Positions 53,708 through 61,233 of a stretch of DNA of 64,000 bases are shown here, one piece after another. The first letter of the stretch is position 1. Every line of letters begins with the position of its first letter. A program made the position numbers and the translations under genes. The stretch is from positions 1-64,000 of IMG/VR virus record IMGVR_UViG_3300021371_000013; one strand, written 5' to 3'. The DNA is from a virus. Below the pieces are notes generated by a model, which saw nothing but the letters and a program-made list of their open reading frames with translations, had not been told where the DNA came from and made no database searches.

Positions 53708-53712
53708 GTGTA
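53708..53712 (+). promoter_or_regulatory. GTGTA motif upstream of fibre gene
   Basis: CATTTAGTGTAATAAACATT repeats the TTTAGTGTAA of the copy at 48786. It lies 16 nt before the ATG at 53729, so a very short leader is possible. Confidence 0.45.
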
Positions 53713-53728
53713 ATAAACATTGCCTGCC

Positions 53729-55123
53729 ATGCCGAATAGAAGAATATCAGAACTAGACGAAAGCGGACCGTTGTATTTTAATGATGTGCCGTTCAATAGT
53801 ATTTACACAGAAAATCCATCAGAAGGATCTTCAAGTGATTGGTTTTTAATGAGCGCCAACCCAAAGGTTAGTAACAATAAAATATCTATTCCCAATTTTC
53901 AACGCTCTGTATTAAACGATGGATTATATTTAAATGGCGCCCAAACAATTAGCGGGCACAAAACATTTAAAGACAAATGTCATATCACAAAACGTGCAAA
54001 TATACATGCAATACAAGATCTATCATCAGATGGCCCAATCAGTGGAAAAACATTTGTTGGAACAACTGGGCTGTTTGAAAATGCGGTTGCAGGAACAGGA
54101 AATAATATACCCGAAGGCTGCGATCTTACAATTTTTGAAAGCGCAATGTTTGAGGGTAAATTAAAAATAAGTAACTCTCTATCATTTCCAGGAACATTTG
54201 ACGCGACAGGTGATTTTTCGGCATTAAATTTTACAGTTGTTAGTGGAGCACAAATAATTCAATCAACTTCAACCACAGGAACTTCTAGTTTCTCAGAAAA
54301 CTTTGATGCGTTAGGGGATCTCAACGCAAGCGGACAAATTTCAGCAGACACATTATATGTTCACGAAAATATATTCTCACAAAACAATCAGAAAATAACA
54401 TTCAACAACGATCATATACATTTTACTAGCGGATCATCTAATGCTATCGACATCACTGATGAAAATATACAAATTAAAGACAAAATATATGTCAACAATG
54501 ATAATGTTATAAATCTTTCTAGTTCAACACCTTCTGGAATATTGCATGTAGATGGAACAGGTTATGTGGAAAATATAAGCGCATTGAATGATACTACATA
54601 TCGTCCGTTTTTTGGTGGCGATGATGAATCAATGATTTTTAAAACACAATTAAGAACAGGCGCGCGAGAATACACAATCGACTTGCCAAAAACATTTCAC
54701 ACTCAACCAATATTATCCACACAATTACAACACACAGGATACATCATTCCACACATCATATCAGATGTAACAACTAATGATTTTAAAATAAAATTCGCAG
54801 AAGATATAGATGATAATGAATTTATAATTCACACCACCGCAATGTCCGCGTCAACAGGTGAATTGAGCACAAACAAACAAGGCTTTCAACGCTTCACTAC
54901 TAATATAACCGCAGGTTCAGATGTATATACAATTTCATTTCCAGAAGAACACAATTTAAAACCGATGGTCAACATTAATATTGAAGCACAAAATGAGATA
55001 GTCCCGCACACAATATCTGGTGTAAGTAAAACTGATTATACTTTAATTTTGTCTACTCCAACAACAGAAAATTATACGATACACACCATCTCTACTGAAC
55101 ACGAAACCCAGAGAATAAGTTAA
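53729..55123 (+). CDS. Fibre/virion structural protein (paralogue 1)
   Basis: A ~464-residue protein. PNRRISELDE at the start, LNGAQTISGHKTFKDKC at ~70 and a TIDLPKTFHTQPILSTQLQ segment align with the next gene (PTDNRISTLPELS, LTGAQTISGEKTFADIC, EIDFPKTFGNAPVVHATLQ). Two repeats of the YTIDLPKTF/YTISFPEEHNLKPMVNINIE type occupy the C-terminal half. I start at ATG 53729, aligning with the neighbour's start; the codon at 53720 is TTG. A fibre or tail appendage is the likeliest role. It ends 1 nt before the next ATG. Confidence 0.62.
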   Translation: MPNRRISELDESGPLYFNDVPFNSIYTENPSEGSSSDWFLMSANPKVSNNKISIPNFQRSVLNDGLYLNGAQTISGHKTFKDKCHITKRANIHAIQDLSSDGPISGKTFVGTTGLFENAVAGTGNNIPEGCDLTIFESAMFEGKLKISNSLSFPGTFDATGDFSALNFTVVSGAQIIQSTSTTGTSSFSENFDALGDLNASGQISADTLYVHENIFSQNNQKITFNNDHIHFTSGSSNAIDITDENIQIKDKIYVNNDNVINLSSSTPSGILHVDGTGYVENISALNDTTYRPFFGGDDESMIFKTQLRTGAREYTIDLPKTFHTQPILSTQLQHTGYIIPHIISDVTTNDFKIKFAEDIDDNEFIIHTTAMSASTGELSTNKQGFQRFTTNITAGSDVYTISFPEEHNLKPMVNINIEAQNEIVPHTISGVSKTDYTLILSTPTTENYTIHTISTEHETQRIS

Positions 55124-55124
55124 C

Positions 55125-56858
55125 ATGCCTACCGACAATAGAATATCCACTCTTCCCGAGCTCAGTGTTTTATATTCTGACATTGACTTGCTTTCACCAG
55201 TCGATCCATCCGCCTCAAATGCAGATGCAGATGTACTATTTTTGATCACAAAGTCAGGTCAAAAAAATGAAAAAATAACATTCAAAAATTTAAAAAGCTC
55301 GATTCTTGGTAATACAGTTGCGCTCACTGGAGCTCAAACAATAAGTGGAGAAAAAACATTCGCAGATATTTGCACATTTGAAGATACAGTATTTTTAAAT
55401 GAAGTAGTAGACACAACATATAGCGGAGATATTAGCGGTTATAATTTTGTGGCAGAAAGCGGATTGTTTGAAAAGCTTGGAATTGGCAGTGGTTTTGCAG
55501 ACAAAACACGAGTGCCAGAATATGCACTTCATGTGGAAGGAGATGTTTGTATTGAAGGAGAATTTAATGCTCTTGGTGAAATTGAATTTGGAGGAAGCCT
55601 TGGGCTTAATGATGTTACTGTGTCCGGAGATTTACATGTTAATGGTTCTGGAGTCTTCAACAGCGGATTACATGTCAGCGGAGGCGCTGATTTTTCTGGC
55701 TCGATAGATGTCGTTGGTACAGGTAATTTTGGCGGCGACTTAAATGTAACTGGTGATATTTCTGTAACAAATAAAATTGCACACGCTGGAGATGATGATA
55801 CATACATTCAATTTTCTGACGATCAAGTAGCAATCAAAGCTACAGGCTCGAGCGTGATTGTTGGCGAGTCGATTGAGTTTTCTGTGAGTGGAGATAAGAA
55901 GCTTGTGGTTGACTCAGATGGTCGTTTGTTGATCAATTCCGATACAGCCCTCGGACAACTATCAATGAGCGGTTCTGCATACGTTGATGAGCTTTATATT
56001 GCAGGCCAAAATGGAGGTTGGGACAAGTTGGTGCCCAAGGGGTACGATGAATCTGTTCATTTCTCAACCAATCTGATTGGCGGCGAAACGACATACGAAA
56101 TTGACTTTCCAAAAACATTCGGAAATGCACCCGTTGTTCATGCAACTCTACAAAGCGAATCTGGAGAACCTGTTAGATTTTTCAACATTTCAAATATCAC
56201 AAACAATTCATATTTCATTTCATTCGATCAAGCTCTTGCAAGCAACAAATATTCTATCGAAACACAAGCAACTGCAAAAGATTCGTATTCAATACATCAA
56301 ACAACAACTCAATCATTCAAAGAATATGTGATTGAAGGACAAGATAATTATACAATAACATATCCAAGTTCATTTGTTAAATCTCCAACAGTATCGGTTA
56401 CTCTTGAAAGAAAAATATCGTTTAGCGTTTCCGACCCAGGAACTCCTGGCGAAACATTTATGGACAGCTGGGAATATTATATTGCAGTTGATTCAAATAC
56501 ATGGCGCCGCGCAACAACAGCAGAATCTATTCGCGCATCAGGTTCTGCAGGCGATACAGATTTTGATAATGATTTTTATTATGTTTGCATAGATGGTACA
56601 TTATGGGGCAAGTTACCACTTGCAGCTTCTACAAAAACTGATGCAGGAAACCTTGGTGATTTCGATTATGATGATAATTATATTTACGTATTAACCTCAG
56701 AAGGTTGGAAGCAATCAGCAGTAGCAGTATGGAACTCAGAAAGTTCGGCGACAATTGTACCATACATGATATCAAATATAACAGACGCAGATTTTAAAAT
56801 CAATTTCGCATCTTCATTAACCTCCCAGTACTACGTTCACGTTATTGCTTCGAGATAA
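55125..56858 (+). CDS. Fibre/virion structural protein (paralogue 2) with shared insert
   Basis: A 577-residue paralogue of the preceding gene (see shared NRIS, GAQTISG-KTF and DFPKTF blocks). A left-handed-looking run of short beta repeats fills ~105-230 (LHVEGDVCIEGEFNALGEIE, VTVSGDLHVNGSG, GNFGGDLNVTGDISV). From ~448 to ~533 it carries the inserted domain (EYYIAVDSNTWRRATTAES ... FYYVCIDGTLWGKLPLA ... YIYVLTSEGWKQ) found in the tail-tube paralogue at 52125. It is the last gene of this virion block; the early promoter at 56862 follows at once. Confidence 0.65.
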   Translation: MPTDNRISTLPELSVLYSDIDLLSPVDPSASNADADVLFLITKSGQKNEKITFKNLKSSILGNTVALTGAQTISGEKTFADICTFEDTVFLNEVVDTTYSGDISGYNFVAESGLFEKLGIGSGFADKTRVPEYALHVEGDVCIEGEFNALGEIEFGGSLGLNDVTVSGDLHVNGSGVFNSGLHVSGGADFSGSIDVVGTGNFGGDLNVTGDISVTNKIAHAGDDDTYIQFSDDQVAIKATGSSVIVGESIEFSVSGDKKLVVDSDGRLLINSDTALGQLSMSGSAYVDELYIAGQNGGWDKLVPKGYDESVHFSTNLIGGETTYEIDFPKTFGNAPVVHATLQSESGEPVRFFNISNITNNSYFISFDQALASNKYSIETQATAKDSYSIHQTTTQSFKEYVIEGQDNYTITYPSSFVKSPTVSVTLERKISFSVSDPGTPGETFMDSWEYYIAVDSNTWRRATTAESIRASGSAGDTDFDNDFYYVCIDGTLWGKLPLAASTKTDAGNLGDFDYDDNYIYVLTSEGWKQSAVAVWNSESSATIVPYMISNITDADFKINFASSLTSQYYVHVIASR

Positions 56859-56861
56859 ATC

Positions 56862-56890
56862 TTGACAATGTTTCGACTATGTGGTATAGT
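56862..56890 (+). promoter_or_regulatory. Early sigma70-type promoter with leaderless start
   Basis: TTGACA (56862-56867), a 17-bp spacer, TATAGT (56885-56890), 6 nt, ATG at 56897. It begins immediately after the stop of the virion gene and resets expression to a non-structural operon. Confidence 0.88.
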
Positions 56891-56896
56891 TGAAGC

Positions 56897-57436
56897 ATGA
56901 AAAATCTATTGTACAGAACCAAATGTTATTTGGTAGGCCACATGCAGTATGTGAGCGGTCGTAATTGGAGAGATCATGTAGCAGAAGAGCTTAAACCATT
57001 AAGTATTACATGTTTTGATCCATACAAGAAACCTTTTATTAAAGATGTAGAAGAGGACGAAGCAAGTCGTCAAGAAATGGAAACTTGGATGAGTACCAAG
57101 CAATACGATCGAGTAACCGAGCGAATGAAAACTGTGCGTGCATACGATTTAAATTTGGTAGATCGTAGTGATTTTATTATTGCGCATCTTGTTCCTGAAG
57201 TGGCAAGCTGGGGAAGCGCCGAAGAAATCGTCACAGCTGTTCGCGAAAAAAAACCTGTATTCGTTAGTATGGAAGGTGGCAAAGCAAAGACTCCGCTATG
57301 GATGCTTGGTATGTTTCCTCATAAATACATCTATAATAGTGTTGACGAAATCATACAAATGTTGTTCGCCATTGATGATGGAAACAAGCCTATTGATTCT
57401 GACCGTTGGCGTTTGCTAAGAAAAGAATATAGATGA
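56897..57436 (+). CDS. Nucleoside 2-deoxyribosyltransferase-like protein
   Basis: A 179-residue protein with the N-deoxyribosyltransferase fold: CYLVGHMQY and the GRNWRDHVAEEL helix at the start, DLNLVDRSDFIIAHL near 84-98, and SWGSAEEIVTAVREKKPVFVSMEG following. These match the nucleoside 2-deoxyribosyltransferase family (Y-L-A-GPM... D...L...SD ... D-x-G-T-x-x-E-x-G), but the central D-x-G-T/S is altered to S-W-G-S. Such phage proteins may handle nucleotides or unusual nucleosides. First gene of a predicted leaderless transcript; it overlaps the next small gene by 4 nt. Confidence 0.68.
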   Translation: MKNLLYRTKCYLVGHMQYVSGRNWRDHVAEELKPLSITCFDPYKKPFIKDVEEDEASRQEMETWMSTKQYDRVTERMKTVRAYDLNLVDRSDFIIAHLVPEVASWGSAEEIVTAVREKKPVFVSMEGGKAKTPLWMLGMFPHKYIYNSVDEIIQMLFAIDDGNKPIDSDRWRLLRKEYR

Positions 57437-57558
57437 TACAAATTCTCGCGTCCTCATATTTTGAATTTTTTGCAGGTGATTTTTTAGCCTTTGGATTATT
57501 GGGAGCAATCGTTTTTACCTTCCAAAAAAAGAAAGATAATGATTTTTATGGAAAATAA
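57433..57558 (+). CDS. 41-residue membrane peptide
   Basis: ATG at 57433 overlaps the preceding TGA (ATGA) and gives 41 residues ending KKKDNDFYGK before TAA at 57556. A single hydrophobic stretch (FFAGDFLAFGLLGAIVFTF) is followed by a positive KKK cluster, as in a one-pass inner-membrane protein with its C-terminus inside. I do not recognise a family. Its position with a nucleotide-related gene does not reveal a role. Confidence 0.5.
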   Translation: MIQILASSYFEFFAGDFLAFGLLGAIVFTFQKKKDNDFYGK

Positions 57559-57561
57559 TGC

Positions 57562-57590
57562 TTGACATATTGACGAGTATATAGTATGAT
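57562..57590 (+). promoter_or_regulatory. Early sigma70-type promoter with leaderless start
   Basis: TTGACA (57562-57567), a 17-bp spacer, TATGAT (57585-57590), 5 nt, ATG at 57596. It drives the GNAT / citrate-synthase-like operon. Confidence 0.85.
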
Positions 57591-57595
57591 CATTT

Positions 57596-58099
57596 ATGCT
57601 CACTCAAAAAATAGTAGAATTAAGTTTTGAACATGAGGAGCAGATACTGAATTTGATAAAAGCGTCTATCTTTAATGGAGATGAACTACATATAGGAGAT
57701 TTACTACCAACAGACAGTAATGTGTCTTCGTTTTACAAGTTAGAAATCTTTCCATTATTATTTGAAGATGAGCCGGTGTTTGGATGTTTTGATCACGAAG
57801 CATTGATCGGTATAAGCTGCTGTTCAACCAAGATAAATGATTTCTACAAACTCAAACAAAAAACCGCGACAGGAGTTATCACGATAGTGCATCCTGATTA
57901 TCGTCAACAAGGAGTAGGAACAGAACTTAGGTTATCTATCGGCAAAGAATTGCACAATCGCGGCATACAAAAATTTGTATTTGACATAAAAAACAACAAT
58001 CAAGCATCACTAAACAACGCACAAAAAATCGCCGCGCAACTTGACGCAGAAACACAATTGATAGCATTTAAATTCGAGGGCAATACAAATGTTTTTTGA
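57596..58099 (+). CDS. GNAT-family N-acetyltransferase
   Basis: A 167-residue GNAT domain. Motif A VITIVHPDYRQQGVGTELRLS at residues ~94-114 contains the acetyl-CoA-binding R/Q-x-x-G-x-G/A loop (RQQGVG). A preceding beta strand (EALIGISCCS) and following KFVFDIKNNNQASLNNAQKI helix complete the fold. It acylates an amine using acyl-CoA. It overlaps the citrate-synthase-like gene by 11 nt, so they are probably made together. The substrate is not evident. Confidence 0.82.
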   Translation: MLTQKIVELSFEHEEQILNLIKASIFNGDELHIGDLLPTDSNVSSFYKLEIFPLLFEDEPVFGCFDHEALIGISCCSTKINDFYKLKQKTATGVITIVHPDYRQQGVGTELRLSIGKELHNRGIQKFVFDIKNNNQASLNNAQKIAAQLDAETQLIAFKFEGNTNVF

Positions 58100-58730
58100 C
58101 CAAGTATTAGAATATTTAATCGACAAACAAGCATACACAAAGCAACAGCGCCGATTATTTGATGCACTAGCAAGCGTGTTTGTTGAATTTCCGATTGACA
58201 ATGAACCTCCAAGCTCAGCGGTTGTTGCGCTTGCGGCAAATTGTGGCTCCGATTTACCGCATGCGCTTGCTGCAGGACTAAACTGCATAACCGATCAACA
58301 TCTTCCAATCAATCAAATCGCGGAGTTTATATCAAACAATCATCATAAAAATCCTATCGATGTTGTGCGCGAAAATGATGGTCGAAAAATTCCTGGCTTT
58401 GGACATCCATCCATCAAGCAAGAAGATGCAAGAGTAATTTATCTTATAACCAATTTCGCCGACCTAATAGGTAACCACACAAATTTTTGTTTAAGATTAC
58501 AAGAACACATGCCTGTTCCAATGAACATTGGATGCGCGATCGCAGCTCTTTCTCTGGACAATGGAATTGACCCAAGTAATTGTTTATTCCTTCCATTGAT
58601 GGGTAGAATGTTTGGATGGCTTAAACTTTACAACAAAACTAAAAACAAATTCAATAAAGTAGTTCCTTCTTTTGAGAGTATAAAAAATGAACATTCGTCA
58701 ATATCTGATTCACCGCAAAGGATCAACTGA
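58089..58730 (+). CDS. Citrate-synthase-like (citryl-CoA lyase type) protein, catalytic Asp replaced
   Basis: A 213-residue short protein of the citrate synthase superfamily. KIPGFGHPSIKQEDARVIYL contains the hallmark G-F-G-H-x-x-x-x-x-x-D-x-R with His106, and HALAAGLNCITDQHLPIN supplies His71 at the place of the first catalytic His. The region VPMNIGCAIAALSLDNGI aligns with P-x-N-V-D-G-x-x-A-A-L-L-x-D-L-G, but the catalytic Asp is Gly148. So it keeps both His but not the Asp. It is half the length of citrate synthase, like stand-alone citryl-CoA lyase-like forms. It overlaps genes on both sides. Confidence 0.65.
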   Translation: MFFDQVLEYLIDKQAYTKQQRRLFDALASVFVEFPIDNEPPSSAVVALAANCGSDLPHALAAGLNCITDQHLPINQIAEFISNNHHKNPIDVVRENDGRKIPGFGHPSIKQEDARVIYLITNFADLIGNHTNFCLRLQEHMPVPMNIGCAIAALSLDNGIDPSNCLFLPLMGRMFGWLKLYNKTKNKFNKVVPSFESIKNEHSSISDSPQRIN

Positions 58731-59457
58731 TCTTTCGCGATTTGCTGACTTTTCGCGGCAATTAAAAACAAAATATAAAACACTCGATGGATATGCATTT
58801 GATTTTGATGAAGAAGATATATTATCAATCAAGTTTTATTATAAAATATATACAAAAAAAGATATCTATGATTCTAATTTTGCTCGTTGGTTTTTTAATA
58901 ATGACATGTTTTACTATGCATTCGCGGGATACTTCAATAAAGATGAATTAACATTGAATAGCAAATCTCTTGCAGGTTTAAACTTTTCAATTAAATATAA
59001 CATACAAACAAAAGAAATTGTTCGCTCGGTCTACTTTAAATGCGCAAATCAATCATCATTAGTTATACATTGTAATGGAGTAAACGTATGGACAAACAAA
59101 TATTACTATCTATACAATCATTTTTTAATTAAATGCATAAATAAATTACTTAAATTAAATATGCCTAATCACAAAGAAGCAATAGAATTATCTTTTCGCG
59201 ACAAAAATATTCACACAGCAATTTATCCTCGATTCAACAGAGAGTCTCTAAATTTGCAAGATTCAAAATTGTATTGCCAAAAATTGATGCCCAAATTATT
59301 ACAGCCAGAAGCCCCGCTTGGACAGAATTTTGCGCTAGGAATACATTGCTACGACAAGAATTCTCATTTCGTAACCAAGGGGTACACAAGTAACAATGCA
59401 ATGCAAAAGATTTATTTTGGATGCTTTGATTGGGAAAAATCTATTTTTGAAAATTAA
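58687..59457 (+). CDS. Unknown protein of the GNAT/citrate-synthase-like cassette
   Basis: A 256-residue protein with no recognised domain. It has many aromatic strands (VRSVYFKCANQSSLVIHCNG; LGQNFALGIHCYDKN; KIYFGCFDWEKS) suggesting a beta-rich enzyme or barrel fold. It overlaps the citrate-synthase-like gene by 44 nt, the largest overlap in the operon, implying close coupling. Its place after two CoA-ester enzymes suggests a tailoring step of a small molecule, but nothing in the sequence shows this. Confidence 0.55.
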   Translation: MNIRQYLIHRKGSTDLSRFADFSRQLKTKYKTLDGYAFDFDEEDILSIKFYYKIYTKKDIYDSNFARWFFNNDMFYYAFAGYFNKDELTLNSKSLAGLNFSIKYNIQTKEIVRSVYFKCANQSSLVIHCNGVNVWTNKYYYLYNHFLIKCINKLLKLNMPNHKEAIELSFRDKNIHTAIYPRFNRESLNLQDSKLYCQKLMPKLLQPEAPLGQNFALGIHCYDKNSHFVTKGYTSNNAMQKIYFGCFDWEKSIFEN

Positions 59458-59460
59458 TTC

Positions 59461-59489
59461 TTGACATTCTTTTAAATTTATAATATAAT
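59461..59489 (+). promoter_or_regulatory. Early sigma70-type promoter with leaderless start
   Basis: TTGACA (59461-59466), a 17-bp spacer, consensus TATAAT (59484-59489), 7 nt, ATG at 59497. It has perfect -35 and -10 hexamers, the best in the window, and probably also transcribes the tmRNA downstream. Confidence 0.92.
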
Positions 59490-59496
59490 CAATCCC

Positions 59497-59670
59497 ATGA
59501 ACAGTAAATCAGCAAAACAAATTCGAAGCATATTAAATTATGATCCGAAACTAGCAGATGAAACTAGCAAGCGAGTATACTCTCGCGCAAAAAAACAATA
59601 CAACAAACTTAGCAAAGGTGCAAAACCTTTATTTATACAAGAACTACAAAATTTATATAACAATAAATAA
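59497..59670 (+). CDS. 57-residue basic protein
   Basis: ATG at 59497, stop TAA at 59668. The product is lysine-rich and helical (RVYSRAKKQYNKLSKGAKP), suggesting nucleic-acid or polymerase binding, typical of small phage early proteins. It follows a consensus promoter with the -10 only 7 nt from the ATG. No family is recognised. Confidence 0.55.
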   Translation: MNSKSAKQIRSILNYDPKLADETSKRVYSRAKKQYNKLSKGAKPLFIQELQNLYNNK

Positions 59671-59672
59671 TT

Positions 59673-60023
59673 ATGGAAAATACAGAAAAACAAACAGAAA
59701 AGCAGTCGGATTGGAAAAACAGAGAACTTGGCGCCCTTTGGGTACGAAGTGGTAAAAATCAAAAATACCTATCAGGAACTATTAACGTCGAAACAATGCC
59801 TGGGGTAACAGAACCTGTTAAAGTTGTGGTCTTTACAAACAAGGGTAGAGAAAAGAATGAAAAAGCTCCAGATTATGTGATCTACAGATCAGAAGATCAA
59901 GTGCAAGCAAAGACTAATGTTGAACAAGTTGCAGCGCAAGCAGCTGAAGAAGTTTCTTCCTCCTCGGCAGAGCAAAAAGCTAGTGCCGCAGCTAACGAAG
60001 ATATTCCTGAAGAGTTGTTCTAA
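59673..60023 (+). CDS. DUF736-like protein with acidic C-terminal tip
   Basis: A 116-residue protein. WKNRELGALWVRSGKNQKYLSGTI ... VKVVVFTNKGREKNEKAPDYVIYRSED resembles DUF736-type proteins carried by many phages (G-A-L-W-x ... Y-L-S-G-T-I ... PDYxIY). The C-terminus is Q/S/A-rich then NEDIPEELF, similar to SSB-type tips. It may be an ssDNA- or partner-binding protein (inference). It lies between two very small genes in the operon that ends with the tmRNA. Confidence 0.62.
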   Translation: MENTEKQTEKQSDWKNRELGALWVRSGKNQKYLSGTINVETMPGVTEPVKVVVFTNKGREKNEKAPDYVIYRSEDQVQAKTNVEQVAAQAAEEVSSSSAEQKASAAANEDIPEELF

Positions 60024-60041
60024 CTTTTAAAATAAAACATT

Positions 60042-60227
60042 ATGGAAAAAGCATTTTGGCATAGTAAGAAGTTCTGGGCAGCAGCAGTTGCAACTGGTGT
60101 ACCTATTATTAATCACGTTTGGGGCTTGGGGTTAACTCAAGATGCAATCATGCAGATTGTAACTCCTATTGTCGCTTATGTTCTCGGTCAAGGTCTTGCT
60201 GATCTTGGAAAGAATAGCGGCAAGTAA
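60042..60227 (+). CDS. Small holin-like membrane protein
   Basis: A 61-residue protein with two hydrophobic segments (FWAAAVATGVPIINHVWGLGL; QIVTPIVAYVLGQGLADLG), a Lys/His N-terminus and a Gly/Lys C-terminus. This two-pass layout fits small class II holins and similar phage membrane peptides. No endolysin is next to it, so a lytic role is uncertain. Confidence 0.5.
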   Translation: MEKAFWHSKKFWAAAVATGVPIINHVWGLGLTQDAIMQIVTPIVAYVLGQGLADLGKNSGK

Positions 60228-60245
60228 TTGTTCTTTTGCATTTTA

Positions 60246-60613
60246 GGGCGCGTACTGGATTTGATTTAAATTGAATTCGTATACAGCAAGTCGAAGAGGT
60301 GCCAGGCTTCGTTAAAAGGCACAAACTTGTACATGGCAAGAATAAAAATCGTGTCCAAGCTTTCAGCTCAGTAGCTGAGAAATTGGCCTTAGCAGCCTAG
60401 TTCTGCTACCCCTCCCTATCAGACGCAGATACGGTAGGAGAGGGGTCAACCATCTGCAAAACAGAAAAAAGTTTATTTGTATCACAAACTGTAAATAATT
60501 GAAACAATTAGTTGGATGTTTATATCGTAACTATAAAAAAAATAAACTAAACTTGTAGATGTATATTTTTGAAGATTTAAAGACGCGAGAATCGAAGCTC
60601 GCCGCGTCCACCA
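60246..60613 (+). ncRNA. ssrA: Phage-encoded tmRNA (ssrA)
   Basis: A 368-nt one-piece tmRNA. The 5' end GGGCGCG (60246-60252) pairs over 7 bp with CGCGTCC (60603-60609), followed by A and encoded CCA (60611-60613). ACTGGATTTGAT matches the conserved 5' tRNA-like domain. Pseudoknot PK1 uses CGAAG/CTTCG and GGTGCC/GGCAC (60292-60322). The tag frame runs from GGC 60335 to TAG 60398, encoding 21 residues that start GKNKN and end EKLALAA. PK2 has CTACCCCTCCC facing GGAGAGGGGTC. The T-arm (60585-60602) has an 8-nt loop. It should rescue stalled ribosomes and mark products for Clp proteolysis. Confidence 0.95.
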
Positions 60614-60640
60614 TTTTTTCCTGCACTTCCACCAAAAATT

Positions 60641-60645
60641 GTGTA
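60641..60645 (+). promoter_or_regulatory. Candidate late promoter (GTGTA-N9-ATG)
   Basis: TTGTGTAATATATTAC ends at the base before ATG 60655; GTGTA is at 60641-60645, exactly 9 nt upstream. It lies just after the tmRNA. Confidence 0.5.
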
Positions 60646-60654
60646 ATATATTAC

Positions 60655-61233
60655 ATGGAAGAAAAAAAAATCAACGGACGAAAACATGTAAAACTTAAAT
60701 GCTCGTACTCTGGAGAGTACTTCTGGAAAGATAAGGGAGAATACTCTAGAAGGATTAAGCTTAATCCAAATCATAAGTTTTATAAAAGCATAAAAGATGC
60801 TGCGTTGGGAGCGGGAGAAAAAAATTATGCACACCTCAAGCCATATATGGGGGTCGTCAGCGAAAATTTCAGAAAGGCCTCAAGCAATCGAAAAGATCAG
60901 TTTTCCGCTTTTAAATACTTTATTAAGCAAGCAAAACTTAGAGCTAAAAACAAAGATAAATTTAAAACTTACGACATAACATTAGAATACTTAAAATCTT
61001 TATGGGAAAGTCAAAACGGAATATGTGCAATTTCAGGAGTCAAAATGGAACTTCCTGCAACGCTTGCGGAAAACAGAAGCTCTCCATTTTGCGCGTCACT
61101 CGATAGAATCGATTCCAGCATTGGATACATGCAAGGAAACGTGCAGTTTGTCACGCAGTTTTGCAATCTGGGCAAGTGTAGCTTTGATACTGATATCGTT
61201 TTAAATTTTATACAAGCAGTTAAATCTTGCTGA
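60655..61233 (+). CDS. HNH endonuclease-like protein
   Basis: A 192-residue basic protein. The C-terminal part has GICAISGVKMELP followed by SLDRIDSSIGYMQGNVQFVTQFCNLGK, the arrangement (C-x-x-S-G ... L-D-R-I-D-x-x-x-G-Y ... G-N-V-Q-x-V ... N) of HNH endonucleases found in marine phages. The N-terminus (KCSYSGEYFWKDKGEYSRR) is a likely DNA-binding extension. I start at 60655; the longer frame would run through the tmRNA 3' end. A free-standing homing endonuclease adjacent to the tmRNA is plausible. Confidence 0.72.
   Translation: MEEKKINGRKHVKLKCSYSGEYFWKDKGEYSRRIKLNPNHKFYKSIKDAALGAGEKNYAHLKPYMGVVSENFRKASSNRKDQFSAFKYFIKQAKLRAKNKDKFKTYDITLEYLKSLWESQNGICAISGVKMELPATLAENRSSPFCASLDRIDSSIGYMQGNVQFVTQFCNLGKCSFDTDIVLNFIQAVKSC

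Noticed and set aside
60190-60245. Own promoter for the tmRNA
   Set aside because: No TTGACA/TATAAT pair or GTGTA motif at suitable distance; the RNA is probably processed from the operon transcript starting at 59490-59497.
60559-60654. Longer start for the HNH protein (60559)
   Set aside because: The extra 32 residues would be coded by the 3' tRNA-like end of the tmRNA; the GTGTA motif and ATG at 60655 fit better.
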